Below are positions 9,345 to 18,375 of a stretch of DNA of 64,000 bases, piece after piece. Every line of letters starts with the position of its first letter. The first letter of the stretch is position 1. The stretch is from an uncultured Veillonella sp. Lineage in GTDB: Bacteria; Bacillota; Negativicutes; Veillonellales; Veillonellaceae. The stretch lies in contig CABSJL010000002.1 of the NCBI GenBank assembly GCA_902478055.1, forward strand, positions 62,001 through 126,000. The letters run 5' to 3'. The position numbers were made by a program, and so were the translations under genes. The notes under the pieces were generated by a model. It had not been told where the DNA came from and did not search any database. It saw nothing but the letters and a program-made list of their open reading frames with translations.

Positions 9345-9875
9345 TTATTGTGCACTTTCTTCAGTATTAACTGCTGTAGCTTGACCAGATTGTTGAGCAT
9401 TTTGTTGCGCATCTTGTTGTTCTTGCGCTTTAGCTGCATTTTCAGCTTCCTTAATTTGGTCATCAGAAGCTTTACCCATTTTAGCGATCAAGTCGTCAGT
9501 TACATCAGAACCGCCACCTACAACAGCACCTTTTTCAATAACTACATCAAGTTTTTTCTCTTTTACAAGTTCACCAACTTTTTGTTCTTGATATTGACGA
9601 TATTCTTGAGCTTTTGCATTTGCAAAGGCATTTAATTCTTGATTAGCTTGGTTAAATACATTTTGTTTAGATGCTTCATCAGCAGCGGCGATTTTAGCAT
9701 CTAGCTCAGCTTTTTTAGCGTTAATTTCTTTAGTAATTTCAATACCTTTTTCAGTACTATTTGCTACTTTCACGCTATCAACGTAACCAACATTATTAGA
9801 ACCACAACCACCTAAAATAGCCATGGAAGCTACTAAAGATGCACCTAATACTAAAGATTTAATACGTTTATTCAT
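9345..9875 (-). CDS. OmpH/Skp-like lipoprotein
   Basis: A 176-residue lipoprotein: signal peptide with lipobox ILGGC (Cys at residue 24), then GYVDSVKVANST, a long Lys/Ala/Glu-rich coiled region (about 45-125), VVIEKGAVVGGGSDVTDDLIAKM, and a Gln/Ala-rich tail. The pattern of a short beta start, coiled coil and a closing VV...GG.DVTD segment is that of the OmpH/Skp periplasmic chaperones that escort outer-membrane proteins to BamA. Third of three tandem paralogs after bamA; the lipid anchor makes it distinct from classical soluble Skp. Family assignment is by pattern. Confidence 0.75.
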   Translation of the reverse strand: MNKRIKSLVLGASLVASMAILGGCGSNNVGYVDSVKVANSTEKGIEITKEINAKKAELDAKIAAADEASKQNVFNQANQELNAFANAKAQEYRQYQEQKVGELVKEKKLDVVIEKGAVVGGGSDVTDDLIAKMGKASDDQIKEAENAAKAQEQQDAQQNAQQSGQATAVNTEESAQ

Positions 9876-9886
9876 AATATAACTCC

Positions 9887-10858
9887 TTATTGAACTCGAT
9901 AGGACGCCTTCACTGCATCAGTAATATCAAGCCCTTTAATATTACCACCATCATCGATGATGACTAAATCTAAATGTTGTTCCTCAGCAATAATTGTTAC
10001 ACGCATACGAACATCTTCTAAAATAGCCTCATGAAGTGCACTCACTTCAGCTTCTTTATCTGAAAGCTTTTTAGCCCAAGAATCATTCCAATCCTGTGCT
10101 ACAGGTAAGTTATTATTAGCAATGATCGATTGTGCTTGTTGTTGAACCATAGTATCTCGTTTAGCCGCCAATTCCTTTTGTAAGGATGCAGCATATTGGT
10201 TAAGTTCTTCTTGACCTTTTTGTTGCATAGGCGCAAGTTCTGCCTGTACTTTAGCCTTAATAGAGTCTACATCAAGATTCGATGGTTTTCTCTTAGCTAA
10301 TAATTCCTTTAATCGCTCCTCTTTCTTAGCCTTCTCTGCCATAGCTGCTTGCTTTTGTGCATCATCAATATACACACGAGCATCATAAGCATATAAATCT
10401 AATTGGAGATTAACGATTTCAAGATCATATTCATTGGAACTAACCTTTAATTCCGACAAATATTTTTGAGTAAGTTCGTTTCGTTTTGCATTCAATTGCT
10501 GATTCAATTCATTTTCTTTTGTTGCAATACGAGTTTGCAATTCCACCGTAAGAGCATCTGACAAGGTTGAATCTAATGCAAGAGATTTCAACTGTTCCTC
10601 TTGTGTCTCTGACTTGGCATTTAAAGCTTGTTGTTCTAATTCATATTGACGTTGCAAAAGATCCAATTCATTTTTAGCTTGTTTATAATCCTCATAAGAA
10701 GGATTAAATTCTAATACATCATCAATACGTACAACACCTATTGATACCCCATCAGGACTCTGCTGACGATTTGTCACAAATCCATAGGCCCAAACCATAG
10801 CACATAATGCAACAACGAGAAATATGGCAAATCCGATATATCGTTTTTTCCCGTTCAT
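9887..10858 (-). CDS. Large membrane-anchored OmpH/Skp-like protein
   Basis: A 323-residue protein with an uncleaved-looking N-terminal membrane anchor (residues 7-27, IGFAIFLVVALCAMVWAYG), IGVVRIDDVLEFNP, and then nearly 230 residues of heptad-rich coiled coil with many Gln, Glu, Lys and Ala. The C-terminus, LDLVIIDDGGNIKGLDITDAV, matches the closing beta segment of OmpH proteins. It is about twice the usual Skp length, most of the excess being coiled coil. It sits between two shorter paralogs, 11 bp before the lipoprotein gene. A periplasmic chaperone role is inferred from the family and neighbours. Confidence 0.65.
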   Translation of the reverse strand: MNGKKRYIGFAIFLVVALCAMVWAYGFVTNRQQSPDGVSIGVVRIDDVLEFNPSYEDYKQAKNELDLLQRQYELEQQALNAKSETQEEQLKSLALDSTLSDALTVELQTRIATKENELNQQLNAKRNELTQKYLSELKVSSNEYDLEIVNLQLDLYAYDARVYIDDAQKQAAMAEKAKKEERLKELLAKRKPSNLDVDSIKAKVQAELAPMQQKGQEELNQYAASLQKELAAKRDTMVQQQAQSIIANNNLPVAQDWNDSWAKKLSDKEAEVSALHEAILEDVRMRVTIIAEEQHLDLVIIDDGGNIKGLDITDAVKASYRVQ

Positions 10859-10887
10859 TGTCGTTCTCCCTTACATAGAACTACAGT

Positions 10888-11376
10888 TTATTTTTTTGCA
10901 TCAGTAGCTAGTTTTTTTAATACTTGATCTGTAATATCAACGCCACCGTATAGTACTGTGTCTTTAGTCATAACAACGCTAAGACCTTTAGCGTCGCCCA
11001 CTGCTTTTGCAGCTTCCATAGCTTTATCTTGAACAGATTTAGCAATTTCTTGATCTTTTTTTGCTAAGTTTTGACGTGCTTCTTCAGCGAGCTTTTGTTT
11101 AGTCGCATCATCTTGTGCTGCATCAATTTTAGCTTGTGTTTCTTGTTGTAATTGGCTTTGATAGCTCATATATTCTTGAGCTGCAGAGATATAAATTGGA
11201 TTATCTTGAGACATCATACGAGATGTATCGATAACACCAATTGTACTATTACCACTATTACCGCTTGGTGTAGCCATTTGTGTATAGGCTAATGCGCCAA
11301 TACCAATAATAAAAATAGCAGCAATGACGATGGAAAAGATTTTCACATTCGCCTTGTTGTTCATCATTCGCATCAT
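10888..11376 (-). CDS. Membrane-anchored OmpH/Skp-like protein
   Basis: 162 residues: an N-terminal hydrophobic segment (about 13-32) with no clear cleavage motif, IGVIDTSRMMSQ, a coiled region (about 70-130), and the typical OmpH ending LSVVMTKDTVLYGGVDITDQVLKKL. It is the first gene after bamA, and the hairpin at 11435-11467 lies between them. Likely an OMP chaperone held at the inner membrane; a cleaved signal peptide cannot be excluded. Confidence 0.8.
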   Translation of the reverse strand: MMRMMNNKANVKIFSIVIAAIFIIGIGALAYTQMATPSGNSGNSTIGVIDTSRMMSQDNPIYISAAQEYMSYQSQLQQETQAKIDAAQDDATKQKLAEEARQNLAKKDQEIAKSVQDKAMEAAKAVGDAKGLSVVMTKDTVLYGGVDITDQVLKKLATDAKK

Positions 11377-11434
11377 AATAGAGTGCCCTCATTTCTTTAA
11401 ATTACTGCATCAAAGGATGCCATATAGAGATATT

Positions 11435-11467
11435 GGTGAAAGCCTCTTTAGAAAAGAGGCCTCCACC
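11435..11467 (-). other. Strong intercistronic hairpin between bamA and ompH
   Basis: Arms 11435-11449 and 11453-11467 form a 15-bp stem with two G-U pairs and a 3-nt loop (core GCCTCTTT/AAAGAGGC). On the minus strand it is not followed by a T run, so it is more likely an RNA-stabilising or processing element than a terminator. Confidence 0.6.
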
Positions 11468-11483
11468 ATATACATTTACTATA

Positions 11484-13655
11484 TTAGAATTGTGTGCCGA
11501 AGCTGAAGTGGAATTTATTTTTATGTTTACCCACGCCATAATCAAGTTTAACTGGGCCAATTGGTGTAGTAATACGAACACCAGCACCAACGCCATAGTT
11601 AAATGTTTTCTTGCTGTTGTACCAAGATACATTTGGTGCATCCCATGCATCACCGATATCAGTGAACAATACACCACTAACCTTTTTAACGATTGGGAAG
11701 CGGAATTCCAATGTAGCATTGTACATATACTTGCCACGGAATTGATCATCTTCGTAACCACGTAAGGAGTCTGCACCACCCAATGTGAACAATTGACTAT
11801 AAGGAGCATCACCTTGGATAAAACCACCACGCGCGCGGAATGCCAATACATTCTTAGCACCTAGTTTTTTATACATACGTGCTTCTGCTGTGAATTTGTA
11901 GAAGTCGAAGTCACCGCCTAAGCCATGACCAGCCCATTGTGCTGTATAAGAAATACGACGACCACGTGTAGGTTCATAAATATTATCACGGGAATCGTAT
12001 ACCTTTTGCCATGTAATGGAGTTGATACGGCCAAAGTTTTTATCTACATATTTATCATTTGCAAAGTTGTAGGAACCATTATTCCAATTTTTACCTTTGC
12101 CCGCATTTTTATCATAACGGAAGCCGGAGCTGTCATCATCATCCCATTTATAAGAATCTTTACGGGATTCAAGAGTCAAGTAATCACGAGTATATTCCCC
12201 TGTTTGACGACCGAAGGAAATATTGAAACCACGAGATTTCTTGTTATATTCAGCTACTTCATTACCATCTTCGTTGTAATCAGTGTATTCATCTTCACGG
12301 TTGAAGAAGGAGAAGCCCAAGGATGTACCTTTGCTATCAATCCAAGGTTTCAAGTAAGAGATTTGGTAGTTTTTGTATTTTTTCTTACCACCGATTTCCC
12401 AGTGAACTTTGAATTTATCACCAGTACCGCGGAAGTTATCTTCACCAAATTCAATGATACCCATCAAACCATCAGATTTAGAGTAACCAGCACCTAATGT
12501 AATAGTACCTGTTTTATGTTCCAAAACATCGATTTCAATGATTACATTGTTAGGGTCTTGATCACCTGGCAACATGCGAACATTTACATCATCAAAGAAG
12601 CCTAGGTTGTATACGCGTTCTACAGAACGGCGTACCAAGAATTTATTGAAAGGTTTACCTTTCTTTTGAACGAATTCGCGAGTAATAACTTTATCGCGAG
12701 TTTTCTTGTTACCAGCAGGAACGATATCTTCAACAATACCTTCTACGATATGAACATGAAGAACGCCTTGGTCATCTACGCGAATACCATCAACGTGTGC
12801 CAACATGTAGCCATCACGAGCGTATGCTGCGTTGATACCTTGAACCTTTTGGCCTACGTATACAGAGTTAAGAACTTGACCTGGTTGAAGATCCATGAAT
12901 TTAGTCAATACTTCAGAAGTATAAACTGTATTACCTTCGAATGCCACGCCAGTAGTAATCGGATTTACTGTAACAGCAAAGTCCAATTTAACGCCTTCAG
13001 GTACTGTTGTAAATACAGGGTTTACTTCAGAGAAGTAACCAGTATTACCAAGGTTAGTTACGTCTTTAAATACGCCATCAACAGATACAGCATCGCCGAT
13101 TTTTTCTGTCAAGATAGGCAATAATTGTGCTTGTTGTTCAGCTGTTACACCAGAGATAGATAAACCAGTAATCAATTTACCTACATATGGATTAATAGAC
13201 TCAGCATTAGCAGATGTAACATATTGAGCTTCTACAGTTGTAACAGCTTGAGTTTGGCCATTTTCAGCAGCCTTATCAAGGTCAGTACCACCAGTAGTTT
13301 TAGACACCATTTTTACTTGTTTGTCATCTGTTTTCAAAGCAGCATTATTGACTGTAACAGTTCCGTCAGAACCTCTAACTACAGTACCATCGCTAGATAC
13401 AGTTGTATCACCACGAGCTGCTAAGATAGCTGCATCAGTTTCATCTTGTGTTGTTGCAGGTGTAGCTGCATCAGCATTGTAAACAGCTTGTGTAGTAGTA
13501 GCATCATTAGTAGTTGCTGCACTAGTTGTTGTTGTGTTATTTAAATCTGGAGTATAGCCAGCTTGTACCTCTGCAGCAAATACACTGCCTGTCCCCATGA
13601 CAGCAGTCAACACAGATGCTGCAAGCATACTTTTATAGGCTTTTGGTTTAAACAT
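11484..13655 (-). CDS. bamA: Outer-membrane protein assembly factor BamA
   Basis: BamA inserts beta-barrel proteins into the outer membrane. The 723-residue protein has a signal peptide (1-28, ending VFAA), a low-complexity Thr/Ala/Asp-rich stretch (about 29-150), three POTRA domains (about 161-232, 233-306, 307-380, the last with VERVYNLGFFDDVNV) and a C-terminal 16-strand-type barrel (from about 381) ending in Phe, as outer-membrane proteins do. The conserved lid motif is seen as SLRGYEDDQFRG. E. coli BamA has five POTRA domains, so this form is shorter there but has an extra linker. AGGAGG lies 5 nt before the ATG. Neighbours tamB and the OmpH trio fit a barrel-assembly locus. Confidence 0.94.
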   Translation of the reverse strand: MFKPKAYKSMLAASVLTAVMGTGSVFAAEVQAGYTPDLNNTTTTSAATTNDATTTQAVYNADAATPATTQDETDAAILAARGDTTVSSDGTVVRGSDGTVTVNNAALKTDDKQVKMVSKTTGGTDLDKAAENGQTQAVTTVEAQYVTSANAESINPYVGKLITGLSISGVTAEQQAQLLPILTEKIGDAVSVDGVFKDVTNLGNTGYFSEVNPVFTTVPEGVKLDFAVTVNPITTGVAFEGNTVYTSEVLTKFMDLQPGQVLNSVYVGQKVQGINAAYARDGYMLAHVDGIRVDDQGVLHVHIVEGIVEDIVPAGNKKTRDKVITREFVQKKGKPFNKFLVRRSVERVYNLGFFDDVNVRMLPGDQDPNNVIIEIDVLEHKTGTITLGAGYSKSDGLMGIIEFGEDNFRGTGDKFKVHWEIGGKKKYKNYQISYLKPWIDSKGTSLGFSFFNREDEYTDYNEDGNEVAEYNKKSRGFNISFGRQTGEYTRDYLTLESRKDSYKWDDDDSSGFRYDKNAGKGKNWNNGSYNFANDKYVDKNFGRINSITWQKVYDSRDNIYEPTRGRRISYTAQWAGHGLGGDFDFYKFTAEARMYKKLGAKNVLAFRARGGFIQGDAPYSQLFTLGGADSLRGYEDDQFRGKYMYNATLEFRFPIVKKVSGVLFTDIGDAWDAPNVSWYNSKKTFNYGVGAGVRITTPIGPVKLDYGVGKHKNKFHFSFGTQF

Positions 13656-13725
13656 AAATTCCTCCTAGAACTCATCCCCATAAAAAGTTTACATCTTGTT
13701 TTATAAAGACTAATAAATCTTTATT

Positions 13726-13734
13726 ATTATAGCA
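13726..13734 (-). promoter_or_regulatory. Extended -10 promoter candidate for bamA
   Basis: Minus-strand TGC followed directly by TATAAT, about 70 bp upstream of the bamA start. There is no good -35 box at 17 bp, but an extended -10 can do without one. It would give bamA and the genes after it a start separate from tamB. Confidence 0.45.
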
Positions 13735-13787
13735 TAAAATACTGGGAATGAGTACTATATTAAACAAATTTTATGAAATTAATATGA

Positions 13788-13824
13788 CTAGAATGTGCAT
13801 ACCCATGGGATTTGCACACTCTAG
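13788..13824 (-). other. Hairpin after tamB
   Basis: Arms CTAGAATGTGCA (13788-13799) and TGCACACTCTAG (13813-13824) pair with one mismatch. No T run follows on the minus strand, so termination is doubtful; it may cap the tamB mRNA. Confidence 0.4.
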
Positions 13825-13832
13825 CCATAAAC

Positions 13833-16800
13833 TTAGAAGCTTCTTGTCCAACGACCACCTAAATAATTGTTTCCTTGCGATGTACGCCATGCAGTAAACT
13901 TGAGGTTTCGTTTTACAGAATACTCAACACCATATTTATTTTGTTTATTATTGATACCTTGAGAATAAGTAAGCATTACCTTTGGCACAATATACTTGCC
14001 AATTTCAATATTATAATTACCTGCCGTTTCCCTATTAGTTGGTTCATCAGGGTCAATGGAACCTGTCGTAATATTAATCCGATCTAAACCTAATGTATTT
14101 TGTAATGCATCTTGCACATAGCCAAAGGCAAACATTTGTAAGCCTGCTGTAGCAACAGCATTCACATCATCATTTGTCAATGTACTACTATTAGAATCGG
14201 CACCACGACCAAAGGTTAACATGGAAATAATTTGCTTTCTAGACAAACTAGGATTAGACGACAAAGTAAGATCCATATGGTCTACAGTCCCTTTTACACC
14301 AAGCATAATATTGTAGTTGCTTACATTCGTTTCAGCCTCTAATTGTAAGTTTGGTAAATAAGAGCCACCTACAAAGTGTGCATTCCCCTTCGTAATATTA
14401 AATACATGACTTAAGTATTTGAACGTACCAGATTTAACATCGAACTGGCCACTAGCAGTTGGGTTTTGTAATGTGCCACCGAAATGAACATCACCACCGA
14501 TAAACATGTTATATAGAGTTCGATCATATAAGCGTACGCCCTTGCCAGCATGAATATTAACATCTACGCCCATGTTGGTGCTACTTTCACTAGACTGCAA
14601 GGAAAGAGGAATCTTAAATTGGATGTTTTCTAGGTCCAAATTCCCTATCAAGGTAGGTAATCCATCACGTTCCGCAATGTAAAGTTCACCATTTAATGGA
14701 CCTCTCACATATTCACTACGAACATCGAGTCCATCAAGTTGAACGGCAGCCTTATAGTTGGTAAGCTCATGACCAGACCAATTTACCTTAGCAGCTAAAC
14801 CAGCACTACCTTTCCCCATATTGATACGAGATTGGAAATCCCCTTGTTGTCCAGAGAAGATTAAGTCTCCGTCAATGCCTGTAATTTCATTATCTACATT
14901 GGCCAATTTCATAGTACCATTACGTACAGATACTGTGCCGTATGCCTCAGGTTGGTCTATAGTCCCCGTAAGCCTAATCGCCCCCTTTAACGGCCCCGTT
15001 GCATCTTTAACCCTAGTAGTAACAAGAGGAATAACAGCCATATCAGCTTCGTTAAAGTCAATTGTTACATCCATAGATTTAGCATCACTAGCTTCTAAAT
15101 AACCAGATGTATAAAGAGCCGCCAATGGAATTTTGCCATAAATACTGAGTTTATAACCACTCTTAGCACCTTGAATACGCTGAATTTGAATGACATGATC
15201 TTGCATTGTAGCTAACGCAAAGCCTTCATCAATGCCAATTCCATTAAACGAACCGGACTCTACGGCACCGGATAATTCAACCTTAGGATTTTTCGTTTCT
15301 CCAGTAACATTCACAACACCTGTTACCCAGCCTGTTGCTTGAATATCCTTACCTACGAGTGGTAGGAATGGCACTATGTCGACATCCTTTAAAGCTACTT
15401 GTAAATCAGCTTGCCCATCAAGATCCAAAGTACCACCCATTGCAATGAGTCCTTCACCAACAGGTAGTTTTAAGGTAGTAATTTTAAATTTACGATTTGC
15501 AAGACTCGCATCAATTGTTGCATCCCCTACTACCTTATCATCAATGCTAACATCGTTAATTTTACCATTTACAATAACACTTGGATTGTCCTTCGTACCT
15601 CCAAGTTCAACGGAACCATTCAATTGACCATCGAGGTGCTCATCGGCTCGATCTAGTAATGCCAACAAATTCTTTACACTACCATTGGTAACATCTAAAA
15701 CGCCAAATAATTGTTTGCTATCGTCAAGCTTCATGCCACCTTTAGCAACATAACGACCACCATTCGATTCAGCAAACGAAAAATCTTGTACATTTACAAC
15801 AGACTTATCGGCATAAACATGGCCATGAATATCCGTCAATAGCTGTCCATTAATGGATAAAGCATCTGATAAAATATAGCCATTAAACTGAGGGTTATCC
15901 ATGGAACCCGTTATAGTACCACGGCCTGCTAGTAAACCATCCACCTTATAATCGGTATTGATGAGCAATCTACCCATATCGATTTTCTTACCTTCAAAAT
16001 CAATATTAATAGCATCTTTTGATACAGTACCGCCACCAGTAATGGTCGCACCATAACCTTCAATATCAAAGCGATAAAATTCTAATCTTTCATTTTTATA
16101 GTTATACTTTGCAAAAGCGTTAGTTATAAGTTTGCCATATGCAGACCCATCCCATAAATGAGCTCGGCCTTCTACAATAGGATTGGCTAGAGTCCCAGTT
16201 ATATGGTTATCAGTTTCAAACCATCCTGTAATAGGAATATCGGTTACAGGACGAATTAGATTTTCAATACGTACAGCACGAGCTTTAGCATTTAAATCTA
16301 GGGCGTCAGTATTGATATTATACCAACCGGTAATATCATAGCCACCACTACCGTCACCAATATGACCATTTGTAATTGTTAGAACATGATTGTCTAAAGT
16401 AATATCACTATGAATATCATTAAAATGAGCACCCTTATAGAGAACCTCTTGCCCCCATACAGTACCAGTCACATTAGGATTATCTAAGGCGCCTTTTACA
16501 TTAATAGATGTGCTAACAGTACCAGCAACATCGTCACCTATGATTGAACTAAGTGATGTTAACGGTAACGCATTACCAGAAATTGTGGCATCCACTTGAC
16601 CATTTTGAATAGAACCATATCCACTAAAGGATCCAGTTCCCATATTTCCAACCATAGTTATATTGGTAAGATTGTCACTATGGGTTAGATCCGCTTTTAC
16701 AGAATCCAACACTATACCACGGACCCCAATCTGATGGCCCTGAACAGCGCCTACAAGATCTGTAACTTGATTATTCTTACCCAAAACGTGGATTTCTCCA

Positions 16801-18119
16801 TCAATAGTTCCCGTAATAGGCATCGTCAAATCTTGTGTGAAAGTATCCAACGATAAGGTATGAACATTAGCAACAGCGTCAAAATCACCTGTATCTACAA
16901 CGTATTGACCCTTAACTTTAGCATTACCAGCGCCAATAGATAATTGGGCATCATCGATACGAACCAATCCATTATCATATACTACATTTCCCTGCACGCG
17001 GTCCACATGGTACCCTTTATAAGAAATACCATCACTACCTATGGTGGCATCTACCCGAGGCGCTACAGTAGTGCCTCCAATATGCACACGACCACCGACA
17101 ATACCAGTAACCCCCACATCGGTAATGGCTTCTAGATTCACCTTATCCGCTACAACATTAAGGTTGAGATATTCTTCGTCTTTCCCCAGTGTAATAAGAC
17201 CATTAAGCTTCGCTGCTTGATCATTGATACGCCAAGAGCTATGGCTAATAACAATTTGGTCATGATTGAGCATAATACGACCTTCACCATCAGTAATGGT
17301 ATACATCGTATTGCCTCGCTTATAAGTGCCTGTTAAACCTTTAAAGCCTACATTGCCACTCATAACATATTGCCCATCTTCACTTTTAACATTGAGATGT
17401 AAATCTTGTAATTTCCCCTTCGTTACAACAAGATCTTTGCGCAACGGAACAAAGCTCATAATACCAGCAGTATCAATTTCATCGGCTTGTATAAAGACAT
17501 CAAAATTAGACAAATCATCCATATCTATTTTGCCATTTACAAGGACAGATGAACCATCTACATCAGCATTAAAAGCCCCTTTGGACATACCACTCATATT
17601 AAGAGCAACGGTGCCATCAAGGTTTTCAACATTGCGTTTAATGCCATCTTTAGTTCGCAGCGCTATATGGCCATTATTAATGGTAATATCACCATCAAAA
17701 CTGCCCGATTTATTCGGATCAGATGGTTTAACTAACTTTTCTATACTCCAAGTTCCATCGTTCAATTGCCATATGTGAAGATCAGGTGCATCCACGGTAA
17801 CACTGGATATAGCTGTTGCCCCTGATGTATTACCTCCAATTATGCTTGGTAATGCAGATAGTTTAACCCCTACGGCTACATCTTGTGCCGTCCCTACTAA
17901 GTGACCATCCCGATCTTTAATCACCACATCTGATAAAACTACATCACCATTCCAATTGATACGAAGAGAATCATAGTCCACAGATCCGTTTATGGTATTA
18001 TTTACTTGTTCTTTAACCATAGGTTCTACATAGGTCTTAGCTATAGGGTTTATACTAGCACCCACTGCAGATAATCCTAAAATTGCAGCCCCTATGAGAC
18101 ACCACTTTTTACGGGTCAT
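13833..18119 (-). CDS. tamB: TamB-family translocation and assembly module protein
   Basis: A 1428-residue AsmA-like protein: an N-terminal membrane anchor (about 7-27), then a very long run of repeating beta-rich segments (GxVxVDG/ITGxLxNP-type motifs, typical of a lipid-conducting beta-groove) and a C-terminal DUF490/TamB domain (about 1130-1428) with HVFNITKGNAHFVGGSY and MLTFGRGAD. It should span the periplasm from the inner membrane and help with outer-membrane protein assembly or phospholipid transport. Directly upstream of bamA, with which TamB cooperates in lineages that lack TamA. The ATG is preceded by GGGAGA. Confidence 0.93.
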   Translation of the reverse strand: MTRKKWCLIGAAILGLSAVGASINPIAKTYVEPMVKEQVNNTINGSVDYDSLRINWNGDVVLSDVVIKDRDGHLVGTAQDVAVGVKLSALPSIIGGNTSGATAISSVTVDAPDLHIWQLNDGTWSIEKLVKPSDPNKSGSFDGDITINNGHIALRTKDGIKRNVENLDGTVALNMSGMSKGAFNADVDGSSVLVNGKIDMDDLSNFDVFIQADEIDTAGIMSFVPLRKDLVVTKGKLQDLHLNVKSEDGQYVMSGNVGFKGLTGTYKRGNTMYTITDGEGRIMLNHDQIVISHSSWRINDQAAKLNGLITLGKDEEYLNLNVVADKVNLEAITDVGVTGIVGGRVHIGGTTVAPRVDATIGSDGISYKGYHVDRVQGNVVYDNGLVRIDDAQLSIGAGNAKVKGQYVVDTGDFDAVANVHTLSLDTFTQDLTMPITGTIDGEIHVLGKNNQVTDLVGAVQGHQIGVRGIVLDSVKADLTHSDNLTNITMVGNMGTGSFSGYGSIQNGQVDATISGNALPLTSLSSIIGDDVAGTVSTSINVKGALDNPNVTGTVWGQEVLYKGAHFNDIHSDITLDNHVLTITNGHIGDGSGGYDITGWYNINTDALDLNAKARAVRIENLIRPVTDIPITGWFETDNHITGTLANPIVEGRAHLWDGSAYGKLITNAFAKYNYKNERLEFYRFDIEGYGATITGGGTVSKDAINIDFEGKKIDMGRLLINTDYKVDGLLAGRGTITGSMDNPQFNGYILSDALSINGQLLTDIHGHVYADKSVVNVQDFSFAESNGGRYVAKGGMKLDDSKQLFGVLDVTNGSVKNLLALLDRADEHLDGQLNGSVELGGTKDNPSVIVNGKINDVSIDDKVVGDATIDASLANRKFKITTLKLPVGEGLIAMGGTLDLDGQADLQVALKDVDIVPFLPLVGKDIQATGWVTGVVNVTGETKNPKVELSGAVESGSFNGIGIDEGFALATMQDHVIQIQRIQGAKSGYKLSIYGKIPLAALYTSGYLEASDAKSMDVTIDFNEADMAVIPLVTTRVKDATGPLKGAIRLTGTIDQPEAYGTVSVRNGTMKLANVDNEITGIDGDLIFSGQQGDFQSRINMGKGSAGLAAKVNWSGHELTNYKAAVQLDGLDVRSEYVRGPLNGELYIAERDGLPTLIGNLDLENIQFKIPLSLQSSESSTNMGVDVNIHAGKGVRLYDRTLYNMFIGGDVHFGGTLQNPTASGQFDVKSGTFKYLSHVFNITKGNAHFVGGSYLPNLQLEAETNVSNYNIMLGVKGTVDHMDLTLSSNPSLSRKQIISMLTFGRGADSNSSTLTNDDVNAVATAGLQMFAFGYVQDALQNTLGLDRINITTGSIDPDEPTNRETAGNYNIEIGKYIVPKVMLTYSQGINNKQNKYGVEYSVKRNLKFTAWRTSQGNNYLGGRWTRSF

Positions 18120-18338
18120 AATGATCTCCCATACACATTATGAATAAAATAAATATATATACTAATCTTACCACACACACAGTAATAACTATAGTAGTTT
18201 AAGGGTAAATTTTATAAAACTAATATAATTTTTTGCTAATCATTTTCTGCAATAACTACAGATAAATTTATTTTAAACATTACCATAACATAAAAATGAA
18301 AATATACAATGAATTTACGCTTTATAAATCTATAACAA

Positions 18339-18366
18339 AAAAAAGACGACCGAAGTCGTCTTTTTT
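18339..18366 (-). terminator. Terminator after the tolC-type gene
   Basis: Stem GACGAC/GTCGTC with a CGAA loop, extended by A/T runs to about 12 bp (18339-18350 with 18355-18366). T runs on both sides make it potentially bidirectional. It ends the operon that starts at 25080 and separates it from tamB. Confidence 0.92.
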
Positions 18367-18375
18367 AGTATTCTA

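Noticed and set aside
11402..11860. Second minus-strand frame of 152 codons over the bamA end
   Set aside because: It overlaps the BamA barrel codons in another frame and has no family resemblance.
13788..13824. Hairpin after tamB as a transcription terminator
   Set aside because: No T run follows on the minus strand; listed only as a hairpin.
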